The position numbers and the translations under genes are program-made. From positions 1 through 61,933 of the forward strand of contig WGDB01000114.1 in NCBI GenBank assembly GCA_015493495.1: DNA of 61,933 bases, written 5' to 3'. Shown here piece after piece: positions 38,123 to 47,347 of the stretch. Below the pieces are notes generated by a model, which worked only from the letters and a program-made list of their open reading frames with translations, made no database searches and was not told the DNA's origin. How positions within the stretch are numbered: the stretch's first letter is position 1; each line of letters opens with the position of its first letter. This stretch comes from Helicobacteraceae bacterium (GTDB taxonomy: Bacteria; Campylobacterota; Campylobacteria; Campylobacterales; Sulfurimonadaceae).

Positions 38123-39284
38123 GCATCTACTCTATCTCAGTATCATCACGCAATACTCCCTGTTTGGGAGTTGCAACACTGCACTTTCTGCTGTCGACTT
38201 AGGTGAGTGTTACGAAGCAGAAGGTAATATCAATCGTGCCCAAGCAGCTTACGAACGTGCACTTATTGAAGACAAGGACAATGTCCCTGCCCGACTTAAA
38301 CTCGCCTCGCTCTATAACAATATGAAGATGAGAAAACAGGCGAATGCTGTACTCATAGAGCTTGATGACAACCAGTTAACACCGCAGCAGCGTACCTCTT
38401 TAGCCGCGCTTAAACAAAATAGAAAAGAGCTCAGTAACTTTAGAGCCAGAACGACACTTGAACTCGGTTATGACAGTAATATCAATATCAGCCCTTTAAC
38501 CGACAACCTGCCTATTGGCGTAGAGCCACGATCTTCGACACTCTTTACTCGTGTCAAAGCTGACAGTAGTTATATGCATGATCTTAGTACTCAAGGGGGT
38601 TGGTACTTTAGAAGTGATGCTAACATCTACTATCAAAACAACTTCTCCGCACATACTTTTGATGTGCTCTATGGTCACATCTCAGTGGGTGGTGGTCATT
38701 ACGGACGGGGGTATTCACTTTATGTCCCGCTCTTTTACAAGCGTTTAGACTATTTAGACCGAGACCTACTGCAAGAGAGTGGTATCAGACCCACACTCAA
38801 CCTCAGCCTCTCCAATAACTTTATCTTTAATGTTACTGCCTCCTATAGTATGCGGCGTTATATCCAGAGTCAAGATAAACTGCGTGATGATGATATTAGC
38901 AGAGTAGAGAGTGCTCTTATCTGGATTGAGAGTAAAAATATGGCCTACCTGCGTGGGCGTTATGAAAACTATATGGCACAAAACAGTGTTCCCATAGCTT
39001 TTACGAATAAAACGCTTTACTACGTTCAAGTGGGTGGTCTCTACAGTTTTAATAACATTGTGGATCTTCGTCTTAACTACCAGTACCGCTATGCCAATTT
39101 TGCACCGTACACTACAATCAAGCGTACAGACAACAACCATGATATAAAAATAAAACTTGAAAAAGATATTTATACCCACCTTCAACTCAGTGCTCAGTAC
39201 CGTTACATGATCAACAACAGTAACTATTATCTGGCAGAATACACCAAACATGAGGCCATACTTGGTCTGATTTACAACTATTAG
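38112..39284 (+). CDS. TPR + outer-membrane beta-barrel protein (cassette copy 1)
   Basis: YEAEGNINRAQAAYERALIEDKDNVPARLKLASLY TPR; FRARTTLELGYDSNINISP barrel entry; ends ..IYNY; start trimmed to MFLKHLLYL. Confidence 0.78.
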   Translation: MFLKHLLYLSIITQYSLFGSCNTALSAVDLGECYEAEGNINRAQAAYERALIEDKDNVPARLKLASLYNNMKMRKQANAVLIELDDNQLTPQQRTSLAALKQNRKELSNFRARTTLELGYDSNINISPLTDNLPIGVEPRSSTLFTRVKADSSYMHDLSTQGGWYFRSDANIYYQNNFSAHTFDVLYGHISVGGGHYGRGYSLYVPLFYKRLDYLDRDLLQESGIRPTLNLSLSNNFIFNVTASYSMRRYIQSQDKLRDDDISRVESALIWIESKNMAYLRGRYENYMAQNSVPIAFTNKTLYYVQVGGLYSFNNIVDLRLNYQYRYANFAPYTTIKRTDNNHDIKIKLEKDIYTHLQLSAQYRYMINNSNYYLAEYTKHEAILGLIYNY

Positions 39285-39293
39285 GAGCAGAAG

Positions 39294-40211
39294 ATGAAAA
39301 TCTTACTTTTATGGATCACTTTAACCACAATGCTCTTAGCCAACATTGGAGAAGTGACTGCACTCTCTGGTCACGCCCAATTACAACGTAAAAACGAGAT
39401 AAGTGATATTCTAAAAGGGACAAAAATCCAACAAAAAGATCGAATTACCACGGCTACACGTTCAAAAGTCCAAGTCATTTTAAACGATGATACCGTTGTG
39501 ACCATCGGTCCGGAAAGTGAATACTTTTTTGAGGTCTACAAAGACAATGGTAATGCCGAAGTATTAATGAAGATGACAAGAGGATTTTTTAAGACTGTCA
39601 CTGGAAAAATAGGCAAGGTCGCCCCTCAAAAGTTTAAGATCAAAACACGTGCAGCTACAATTGGGGTACGCGGTACGCAGTTTATGGCTTACGTCACAAA
39701 AAGTGAAGAACATATAGGATGTATTCAAGGGGAGATCATTGTCTGGACTAATGAGGGAACATTTATTGTACCCACAGGAAAAATGATCGTTTACAAAAAT
39801 AATCACTGGGAAATATATAATATTGAAATGGGTGATTTTGCACCTGTACTTGTTGGTATGCTTGTAGAACACCACCCCCTCGATCACAAAAAATTCCAAA
39901 CATTAAGCAGTAGAAATAGTTATCTCTTAGAAGAACAGATCATCAAAGAGGCAGAAGAAAAAGAGCAAGAAGCTTATACCCTGGCTATACAAGCACAAAC
40001 AACAGAAGTGGTTCCTTCATTTTTATATGATGACTTTTTGATCGACACCGCACCTGACTTCATCAACCCCTTTACACTTGATGCCACCTCAAATATACCT
40101 GAGTATCTCTTCCAGGAGCAAACCCTTCAAGACCAAAGTGCACCAACGCAACCATTTAGTTTTGACTTAGGCAGTGACAGTTCAACACCAATCCCTTCAT
40201 TTGTTCCCTAA
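39294..40211 (+). CDS. Secreted FecR-domain protein (cassette copy 1)
   Basis: SKVQVILNDDTVVTIGPESEYFFE...RGFFKTVTGKIGKVAPQKFKIKTRAATIGVRGTQFMAYV. Confidence 0.85.
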   Translation: MKILLLWITLTTMLLANIGEVTALSGHAQLQRKNEISDILKGTKIQQKDRITTATRSKVQVILNDDTVVTIGPESEYFFEVYKDNGNAEVLMKMTRGFFKTVTGKIGKVAPQKFKIKTRAATIGVRGTQFMAYVTKSEEHIGCIQGEIIVWTNEGTFIVPTGKMIVYKNNHWEIYNIEMGDFAPVLVGMLVEHHPLDHKKFQTLSSRNSYLLEEQIIKEAEEKEQEAYTLAIQAQTTEVVPSFLYDDFLIDTAPDFINPFTLDATSNIPEYLFQEQTLQDQSAPTQPFSFDLGSDSSTPIPSFVP

Positions 40212-40412
40212 AACTTACTTATAACAAGGGATTTACATCTTATACTGCAAAAAAAGATATTACCTCTTATTTTAGTATCTTGACAAGACACAATCCCCTC
40301 TTTTGAAAACAGATTGTAGAGATCTCTATAACATAGATAGCACTTTAACACTTTTTTACAATGACTAGACTATACTAAGATAAGACAATAAGATTCTAAC
40401 AAGGAAAGTTTT

Positions 40413-42119
40413 ATGATCAAAGTAATCATTTCTTTTCTTCTATTGCTGTTTATAGTCGGCTGTAACAGTACTAAAGAAGAAGATCCCCAAACTACAAAAG
40501 CTCTAACACAAAGACCCTTGATCTTCCAGCTTTCACCTACTCTCTCTTCTCCTTATGGGCATGTACCGGTAAATTCCCGTTTAGTGGTCACCTCCTCCGA
40601 AGCACTTAACCCTCTGACAGTTAACACAGCCAATGTACTGCTTTTTAAAGACAAAGAACCTGTCAATATCAAAGTTGATCTTGTAGGACAGGACATAGTG
40701 GTGACCCCGTGGGTCTACCTTGATGATCTGAGTGGCTATACTCTACAGATCACAACAGGTGTTACGACCAACACTGGAAAAAGTCTCACGCGTTCAACAT
40801 ATCTTTACTTTGAAAGCGGTTCTCAACTCGATTTTGATGCACCAACCCTATTAAAAACACTTCCTGATATCAATCTAACTTACGATATTGATCCTTATAC
40901 GCATATATACTTTAAGTTCAATGAACCCATCTCCCCTTTTCTCTCACCAAAATCTTACAAGATCATGGTTGCTGGCTTTAATGATGTCAACGATACCAAC
41001 AGTCAGTTCAAAATATCGGGAGATACACTTTCTATCATCCCAGATGTAACCTTCCCTTATGAAACCAGTATTACTATAGAACTTAACACCTCTACACTGA
41101 CGGATCTAGCTGGCAATCCTTTTAACGGCGCTTCACTCATAACGATCAATAGTGGCACCGTCCCTACTAGTAGCGACACACCAAAAACACTTTTTGAAGA
41201 GAGAGAAGGACCCGCCAACCCTGGTGAATCTTTCCTTTCAACACTTACTTTCAATACCCAACGTCATATCAACAACCTGATCATTAATGACAACACATTA
41301 TATATTGCTACACAAGAGGGGCTGCTGCTTCTTGACTTCAATGCTTTTACTGGTGAGTTCACACCGCAAGGCAGTTTAGACTATGATAAAGTCGGTTACA
41401 TATATGATGTTGTCCTCTATCAAGGTAACATACTATTTTTAGCTTCTTCCAAAGGGGTTATCACTCTAGACATCTCTAATAAAAAAGCCCCTAAAATCCT
41501 TGCTCTCTATAAAAGCACTTCACCTGTTTACGCACTGACCATGGGAGACAGCTCAAATGACAACACTCTTTATGCGGCAGGAACACTAAAGGGTCTCCTT
41601 TTATTTGGTATTGATACAGCAGGTATACCTCACCTTAGTAACACTATTGATCTAAATGCCTCACTTATGGATGTCTCTAGAAATAAAGACAGCAATATCA
41701 TACTTGCCCTCTATAACCGCGGTGCAAAACTCTATGAACCCACCAGTTCTCAGGTCATTCCTATGCCTTACACCTTACCTAATGACACTTTTCGACAGGT
41801 AACTGAGACACCTACACAAAGTAAAAACTTTTTTGCTGCTGACATCGGTGGTGTTGTTGCTCTTGATCCTGCAAGTTCCTTATATCCACGTATAGAGGTT
41901 CCTACTGCATCTTGTGTCACCAAAGTGGAAGCCTACCATGCTAATGTCAAAGGCATCGGATTAGCAGGATTCTTTTTTGATTCAGTTGGACAATACGCTA
42001 CCTTTAATTTTAATATACAGACCTTCACTCTCAAAGATTATGGTTCTTTACAATATACCTTCATCTTTTTGGCAGATGACGAAGGTGTCATCCATGTTTT
42101 TCTAGAACCTATCCAGTAA
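40413..42119 (+). CDS. Lipoprotein with Ig-like domains and propeller-like C-terminus (cassette copy 2)
   Basis: Lipobox FIVGC; paralogous to the 36389-38122 product (VPVNSRLVVTSSEALNPLTVNTANVLL; IYFKFNEPISPFLSPKSYKI; VITLDISNKKAPKILALY). Confidence 0.75.
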   Translation: MIKVIISFLLLLFIVGCNSTKEEDPQTTKALTQRPLIFQLSPTLSSPYGHVPVNSRLVVTSSEALNPLTVNTANVLLFKDKEPVNIKVDLVGQDIVVTPWVYLDDLSGYTLQITTGVTTNTGKSLTRSTYLYFESGSQLDFDAPTLLKTLPDINLTYDIDPYTHIYFKFNEPISPFLSPKSYKIMVAGFNDVNDTNSQFKISGDTLSIIPDVTFPYETSITIELNTSTLTDLAGNPFNGASLITINSGTVPTSSDTPKTLFEEREGPANPGESFLSTLTFNTQRHINNLIINDNTLYIATQEGLLLLDFNAFTGEFTPQGSLDYDKVGYIYDVVLYQGNILFLASSKGVITLDISNKKAPKILALYKSTSPVYALTMGDSSNDNTLYAAGTLKGLLLFGIDTAGIPHLSNTIDLNASLMDVSRNKDSNIILALYNRGAKLYEPTSSQVIPMPYTLPNDTFRQVTETPTQSKNFFAADIGGVVALDPASSLYPRIEVPTASCVTKVEAYHANVKGIGLAGFFFDSVGQYATFNFNIQTFTLKDYGSLQYTFIFLADDEGVIHVFLEPIQ

Positions 42120-42128
42120 GGAGCATCA

Positions 42129-43292
42129 ATGAAAAAAACACTTTCTTTTCTACTTATATCCATATTGGTCTCTGCAGAGTGCCTTGAGTATCCTACTGAT
42201 ATCGAAGTGGGTGTCTGCTATGAAAAAGAGGGGAACCTTATTCTTGCACAGGCGGCCTATGAACGGGCATTGATCGCTGACGAAGAGGATGCTTCTGCTC
42301 GTCAGAAGCTCATGGCACTCTATCACAAGATGGGCATGAACTCAGAAGCAGACCAGCTTAATAAAAAGCTCTCTGCCAAAGAGCGTACCTCTCTCGCTGC
42401 CGTACAAGGTTCAGGAGAGATCAAAAACAACACCTTTAGAGCCAGAGCCGAACTTGACATCGGGTATGATAACAACATCGACTTCAACCCAGTAGCTGAC
42501 ACCACCCTTACCCAAGGTGGCGATACTGCTGAGACCGCTTTTTCCAGACTTCAGGCAGACATGAGTTACCTTTATGACATCGGCGAGCTGGCAGGTTGGT
42601 ATCTGCGTACTGATGCCGACATCTTCATCCAGGAGAACTTCTCTGCTCATGACTATGATGTTTTTTTCGGGCGGGTCTACGCGGGTGCCGGTTATCGAGG
42701 TATCAATTACTCACTCTATCTCCCACTCTTCTATGACAGAATCAACTATCTTGATCGTGCACTGATGCAAGAGCGTGGTATACACCCAAACTTAGACCTA
42801 CAGCTCCATCAGTCTCTCATCCTCAACCTGAACCTACTCTATAGCCAACGACGCTACATTCAAGACTACGACCAAGGGAGAGATGACAACATGTACAGTG
42901 CTGGAGCAGGCCTTTTCTGGCTCAAAGGTGGTAACCTGCTTTATTTTAAAACTGGGTATGAGCTCTATAAAGCAACACATCAAGTCCCTATTGCATTTAC
43001 TGAAAAACAGGTTTTCAGTGCCTCAATAGGTGCTTTATACGCATTTGGAAATATCATTGATCTAAGGGCAGATTACCAACTTCGTTACTATTACTATGCT
43101 CTTATATCAACCTCTGATGGCAATATTCAAAGAGGTGACACCAACCATGAGTTTACAGTAGCGCTTGAAAAAGAGTTTTTCAATGACTTTCGTGCACAAC
43201 TGCAATATCGCAATGTCAACAACATCTCCAACTATGCACTCGCCGCATATAAAAAAGATGAGTTACTTTTTGGCGTGATCTATAACTACTAG
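42129..43292 (+). CDS. TPR + outer-membrane beta-barrel protein (cassette copy 2)
   Basis: Paralogous to 38112-39284: YEKEGNLILAQAAYERALIADEEDASARQKLMALY; FRARAELDIGYDNNIDFNP; ends ..IYNY. Confidence 0.78.
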   Translation: MKKTLSFLLISILVSAECLEYPTDIEVGVCYEKEGNLILAQAAYERALIADEEDASARQKLMALYHKMGMNSEADQLNKKLSAKERTSLAAVQGSGEIKNNTFRARAELDIGYDNNIDFNPVADTTLTQGGDTAETAFSRLQADMSYLYDIGELAGWYLRTDADIFIQENFSAHDYDVFFGRVYAGAGYRGINYSLYLPLFYDRINYLDRALMQERGIHPNLDLQLHQSLILNLNLLYSQRRYIQDYDQGRDDNMYSAGAGLFWLKGGNLLYFKTGYELYKATHQVPIAFTEKQVFSASIGALYAFGNIIDLRADYQLRYYYYALISTSDGNIQRGDTNHEFTVALEKEFFNDFRAQLQYRNVNNISNYALAAYKKDELLFGVIYNY

Positions 43293-43298
43293 GAGAAG

Positions 43299-44084
43299 AT
43301 GATGAGACTTTTTTTAATACTAATGATGAGCATATTACCCCTTCTCGCAAGTATAGGTAAAGTGACCATAATTAAAGGAAATGCTGATATTTTACGTGAT
43401 AGCGGTCAGCTAAAGGTTAAAAAAGGATTGGCGGTAGAAGAGAAAGATCTTCTAAAAACTGCGGTAAAATCCAAAGTACAGATCATCCTAAACGATGACA
43501 CAGTAGTCACTGTTGGTCCACAAAGTGAATACATTTTTGAACATTTTCAGCAAGAGGATGAACCAGAGGTCATGATGGAACTTAAGCGTGGTTTTTTCAA
43601 GACCGTCACGGGGAAGATCGGAAAGATTGCCCCACAACGATTTAAGATTAAGACCAGAGCCGCGACTATCGGTATCAGAGGAACGCAGTTTATGGCTTAT
43701 ATTGCTGAAAATGGTGATGAGCTTATAGGCTGTGTACAGGGACGGATCGTCATCTATACCCGTAAAAACCGCTTTAATGTACCTGCAGGAAAAATGTTGG
43801 AGTACCACAACGGTACTTGGAGCATGCATGATATCAAACTCGACAAGTTCAGACCTGTCTTCATCGGTCTCACCCCACAACGAGCGGAAGGAGCAGAGGG
43901 TGAGATCTTTCTACCTGGATTCCAGGATGTCACTATCTTGCAAGAATTGACACAACAGTCTTTGCAAGATTCACCAACAGCACAACCCACAACACCAAAA
44001 GTACCAACGCTTAATATCGTGCCACCCTTTGCCACAGAGTTTACAGCAGACGACACACCACTGCCACCACCATATAATCCATAA
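43299..44084 (+). CDS. Secreted FecR-domain protein (cassette copy 2)
   Basis: SKVQIILNDDTVVTVGPQSEYIFE...RGFFKTVTGKIGKIAPQRFKIKTRAATIGIRGTQFMAYI. Confidence 0.85.
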   Translation: MMRLFLILMMSILPLLASIGKVTIIKGNADILRDSGQLKVKKGLAVEEKDLLKTAVKSKVQIILNDDTVVTVGPQSEYIFEHFQQEDEPEVMMELKRGFFKTVTGKIGKIAPQRFKIKTRAATIGIRGTQFMAYIAENGDELIGCVQGRIVIYTRKNRFNVPAGKMLEYHNGTWSMHDIKLDKFRPVFIGLTPQRAEGAEGEIFLPGFQDVTILQELTQQSLQDSPTAQPTTPKVPTLNIVPPFATEFTADDTPLPPPYNP

Positions 44085-44087
44085 CTT

Positions 44088-44106
44088 GAGAGGTCCCGTA
44101 CCTCTC
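44088..44106 (+). terminator. Hairpin GAGAGGT-CCCGT-ACCTCTC after cassette 2 (no clear U-tract)
   Basis: Perfect 7-bp inverted repeat directly after the stop codon. Confidence 0.35.
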
Positions 44107-44294
44107 TGCACAGCGTGTACTATCATTAAGTTTATCGTTTAAAGTAAGTTATAATGCAGTTGTAGGTTTATAGGAAAAAGCAATGCTTTTATACTTTTTC
44201 TACACTTATAAAAATAGGATATTCAGATGCGAAGACCATTATACTTTTTTGCTAAAAGAGACATACTCTCAATCTTCTGTTTTTTGGTAGACCT

Positions 44295-46424
44295 ATGAAA
44301 AAGTTTTGGCTTCATCTCTTTTCAGCACTGACTATCATCATACTGTTAGGCAGTACCTATCTCTTTTTACCACAGACTTTTCTCTCTATAGACAACCGTT
44401 TTAGAGATTTTCTTTTTATCTTACGTGGACCACTGCCAGCAAGCCCAGATATTGTCATTATTGATATTGATGAAAAAAGTCTGAAAAAAGAAGGTCAATG
44501 GCCTTGGTCACGTAACAAAGTAGCCCAACTCATTCAAAATCTAAGTGATGCAGAAGTGGGTATTATCGGTCTGGACATCGTCTTCTCCGAACCAGACAAA
44601 AGTTCACCACATCGCATTGCAGCACAGCTTCAATGTAATACCAGCGCGGTAGATGATTACGATGCCATCTTAGCCAACACCATTGCAAACACTCCTACTA
44701 TTGGCGGTTATTTCTACACTTTTAGCACACAATACAGTACAAGATCACCACTTATACCTGCCGTCTTCGTTACAAAAGGAAAAAGTGGTCAAGAGTACCT
44801 CATCAACCCCACCAACCTTGTACTCAATATTCCCATAATACAGGATGCATTCTACTCCAGTGGTTTTTTTAACAACACGCCCGATGAAGGAGGAATGATA
44901 CGTCGTGTCCCCCTGTTAATGCGCTATGACATGAGTCTCTATCCCTCACTCTCCCTTGAAATGGTACGGATTTATACAGGTGAAAAACGGGTCATCTTCA
45001 ACAACAAACATAGCGGTATGGAAAGTATCAGCATGGGGACGTTACAAATACCAACAGATCGGTTTGCACGTCTTGTAGTAAACTTCAGAGGCGCTGGTCA
45101 CAGCTATAAATACATCAGTGCTTCCGACATCCTTGATAAAAACTTCAAACCTGAGGATATTGCTGGCAAATTTGTACTAATAGGAACCTCAGCCGTAGGT
45201 CTGGCAGATTTGAGAGCCACACCTTTTGATACTCTTATGCCTGGGGTAGAAGTCCATGCCAGTATTATAGATAATCTTATTAACCAGGATTTCCTCTCTT
45301 TAACTGAAGATCCCGAGACCATTGATCTGCTTTTGATCATAGCCAGTATAATCCTTACCTTTATCATTCTTTACACACTTAATGTCTGGTTCATGATCCC
45401 TATCTTTTTAGGTTTGGTATTTGCCCAATATCTCTTTTTTATGGAGATGCTCTTTACTCATGGAATTGTCTTGAACATTCTCTTTCCCGCTGCCGGTCTT
45501 CTTATCAGTTTTGTTACCGTTTTACTACTCGACTACATCATCAGTCTCCATCAAAAAAGAGAGATCATGGCAGTGTTTGCCAAAAAAGTCTCTAAAAATG
45601 TCATGGATGATCTTATTAAAAATAGCAGTGACACACTCTTAACACCTCGAAATAAAGAGGTTACCGTCTTCTTCTCAGACATACGCTCTTTTACCTCTAT
45701 CTCTGAAAGACTTGCGGATCCCAAACGGGTCATCTTGATGCTCAACACCTACATGACACCTATGGTAGAGAACATCACCAAACACCAGGGTACGGTAGAC
45801 AAGTTTATCGGTGACGCCGTTATGGCCTATTGGAATGCGCCGATAGAGGTGCAAAACCATGCGGACAAAGCCTTACTAAGCGCACTTGAACAACAAAAAA
45901 AGCTTAAAGAACTCAACACTGAACTTTATGAGACCTTTGGTGTTCACATAGCCATCGGTATCGGTATTCATACCGGTATGGTCACCATCGGAGAGATGGG
46001 TTCTGTTGGCCGCTCTGACTATACTATCATCGGAGACAACGTCAACCTCGCTTCTCGTCTGGAAGGACTAAATAAGCTTTACGGTTCATCTATCATTATC
46101 TCCTCTAATACTAAAGATGCACTCCAAGACCAATACCAACTACGTTCACTGGACATCGTCAGGGTTAAAGGCAAAAAGAGTGCGGTAGAGATCTTTGAAG
46201 TCATACTTCCAGATGCAGATATCAGTGATGAGACGCTACAGCGTTATGTACAAGCAGTGACACATTATCGCAACCGTGAAGTAGAGGCCGCTTTGAAACT
46301 TTTCGAAAAGCTGCAACATGATTTTGATTCAACACTCTACACCCTTTATGTTGAACGTTGCCAACAAGCCATAGATAAAGGCGTAGAAAATTTTGATCCA
46401 GTTACTACCATGTACAGTAAATAG
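44295..46424 (+). CDS. CHASE2 sensor - class III adenylate cyclase
   Basis: CHASE2: DIVIIDIDEKSLKKEGQWPWSRNKVAQLI..GIIGLDIVFSEPD; three TMs; cyclase: FFSDIRSFTSISERL, VDKFIGDAVMAYWNAP, DYTIIGDNVNLASRLEGLNK. Confidence 0.92.
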   Translation: MKKFWLHLFSALTIIILLGSTYLFLPQTFLSIDNRFRDFLFILRGPLPASPDIVIIDIDEKSLKKEGQWPWSRNKVAQLIQNLSDAEVGIIGLDIVFSEPDKSSPHRIAAQLQCNTSAVDDYDAILANTIANTPTIGGYFYTFSTQYSTRSPLIPAVFVTKGKSGQEYLINPTNLVLNIPIIQDAFYSSGFFNNTPDEGGMIRRVPLLMRYDMSLYPSLSLEMVRIYTGEKRVIFNNKHSGMESISMGTLQIPTDRFARLVVNFRGAGHSYKYISASDILDKNFKPEDIAGKFVLIGTSAVGLADLRATPFDTLMPGVEVHASIIDNLINQDFLSLTEDPETIDLLLIIASIILTFIILYTLNVWFMIPIFLGLVFAQYLFFMEMLFTHGIVLNILFPAAGLLISFVTVLLLDYIISLHQKREIMAVFAKKVSKNVMDDLIKNSSDTLLTPRNKEVTVFFSDIRSFTSISERLADPKRVILMLNTYMTPMVENITKHQGTVDKFIGDAVMAYWNAPIEVQNHADKALLSALEQQKKLKELNTELYETFGVHIAIGIGIHTGMVTIGEMGSVGRSDYTIIGDNVNLASRLEGLNKLYGSSIIISSNTKDALQDQYQLRSLDIVRVKGKKSAVEIFEVILPDADISDETLQRYVQAVTHYRNREVEAALKLFEKLQHDFDSTLYTLYVERCQQAIDKGVENFDPVTTMYSK

Positions 46425-46461
46425 TGCTGAGGATATTTTGCTATAATTCGCAAAAAGAGAC

Positions 46462-47196
46462 TTGATGCTATACACACTATTTTCACCCTCTGAAGGTAAA
46501 CAGACCGGGGGAGAGCTTCTGCCAGAAAGCCAGATCCTTTTTGGATACGAACCCAGAGAGAGCATACTCAAGAGCTATAATGAGATTGTAAACTCTGGAG
46601 ATATGGATGCGGTTAAAAAACTATTCGGCATCAAAAAAGAGTCTGACATCCTTCCCTACATCGAAGACCTTTATACAGCACCTAAGATGCCCGCTATTGC
46701 ACGTTACAGTGGTGTTGCCTTCGGCTACTTAGAGTATGAGACCCTAACTAAAGAGGCTCAGCTATACCTAAAAGAGCAGGTCATTATTTTCTCTAATCTC
46801 TATGGCCCGATCTTAGCCGGAGATCCCATAACCAACTACAAAGTCAAACAGGGGAATAGCATCGGAGATATCACTCCTGAGAAATTTTACAAAGAGCGTT
46901 TCAGTTATCAACTCGACCTCCAGTTAATGGACCATGAGATCTTGGACCTGCGTGCAGGGTACTATGACAAGTTTTACAAAACCAAACAAGAGTACACCAC
47001 TTTGAAGTTTTTAAAAGGGGGAAAAAGTGTAAGCCATTGGGCTAAAGCCTACAGAGGTTTAGTCTTACGTGAACTGGCCAAACATCAGGTCCACTCTTTA
47101 GAAGTGTTTATGGCACTTGAGATCGAAACCCTAAAAGTAGAAGAGATCAAAACGACCAAAAACAAAAAAGAGATCGTCTACTCTATTTTAGACTAG
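46462..47196 (+). CDS. yaaA: YaaA family protein (DUF328, peroxide-stress related)
   Basis: ARYSGVAFGYLEYETL; VIIFSNLYGPILAGDPITNYKVKQG; FLKGGKSVSHWAKAYRG. Confidence 0.75.
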   Translation: MMLYTLFSPSEGKQTGGELLPESQILFGYEPRESILKSYNEIVNSGDMDAVKKLFGIKKESDILPYIEDLYTAPKMPAIARYSGVAFGYLEYETLTKEAQLYLKEQVIIFSNLYGPILAGDPITNYKVKQGNSIGDITPEKFYKERFSYQLDLQLMDHEILDLRAGYYDKFYKTKQEYTTLKFLKGGKSVSHWAKAYRGLVLRELAKHQVHSLEVFMALEIETLKVEEIKTTKNKKEIVYSILD

Positions 47197-47347
47197 TTTT
47201 TATGTTTTGCATTGTGCGAACCGCTCCATTCTATGGAGAGCAATTTTGCGATCGATATAGCGGGTAAAGCTGTCCAAACACCGCTTCTAAGACAGAAAAA
47301 ATGTATTTGTCGTATTTTCGATCCAAAAAACTTTCAATGCTAATGCT

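Noticed and set aside
47222-47250. Hairpin CTCCAT-TCT-ATGGAG between yaaA and pldA as a third copy of the structured element
   Set aside because: Shares only short pieces (TTGTG, GAACC) and does not align over 76 nt; more likely a terminator hairpin.
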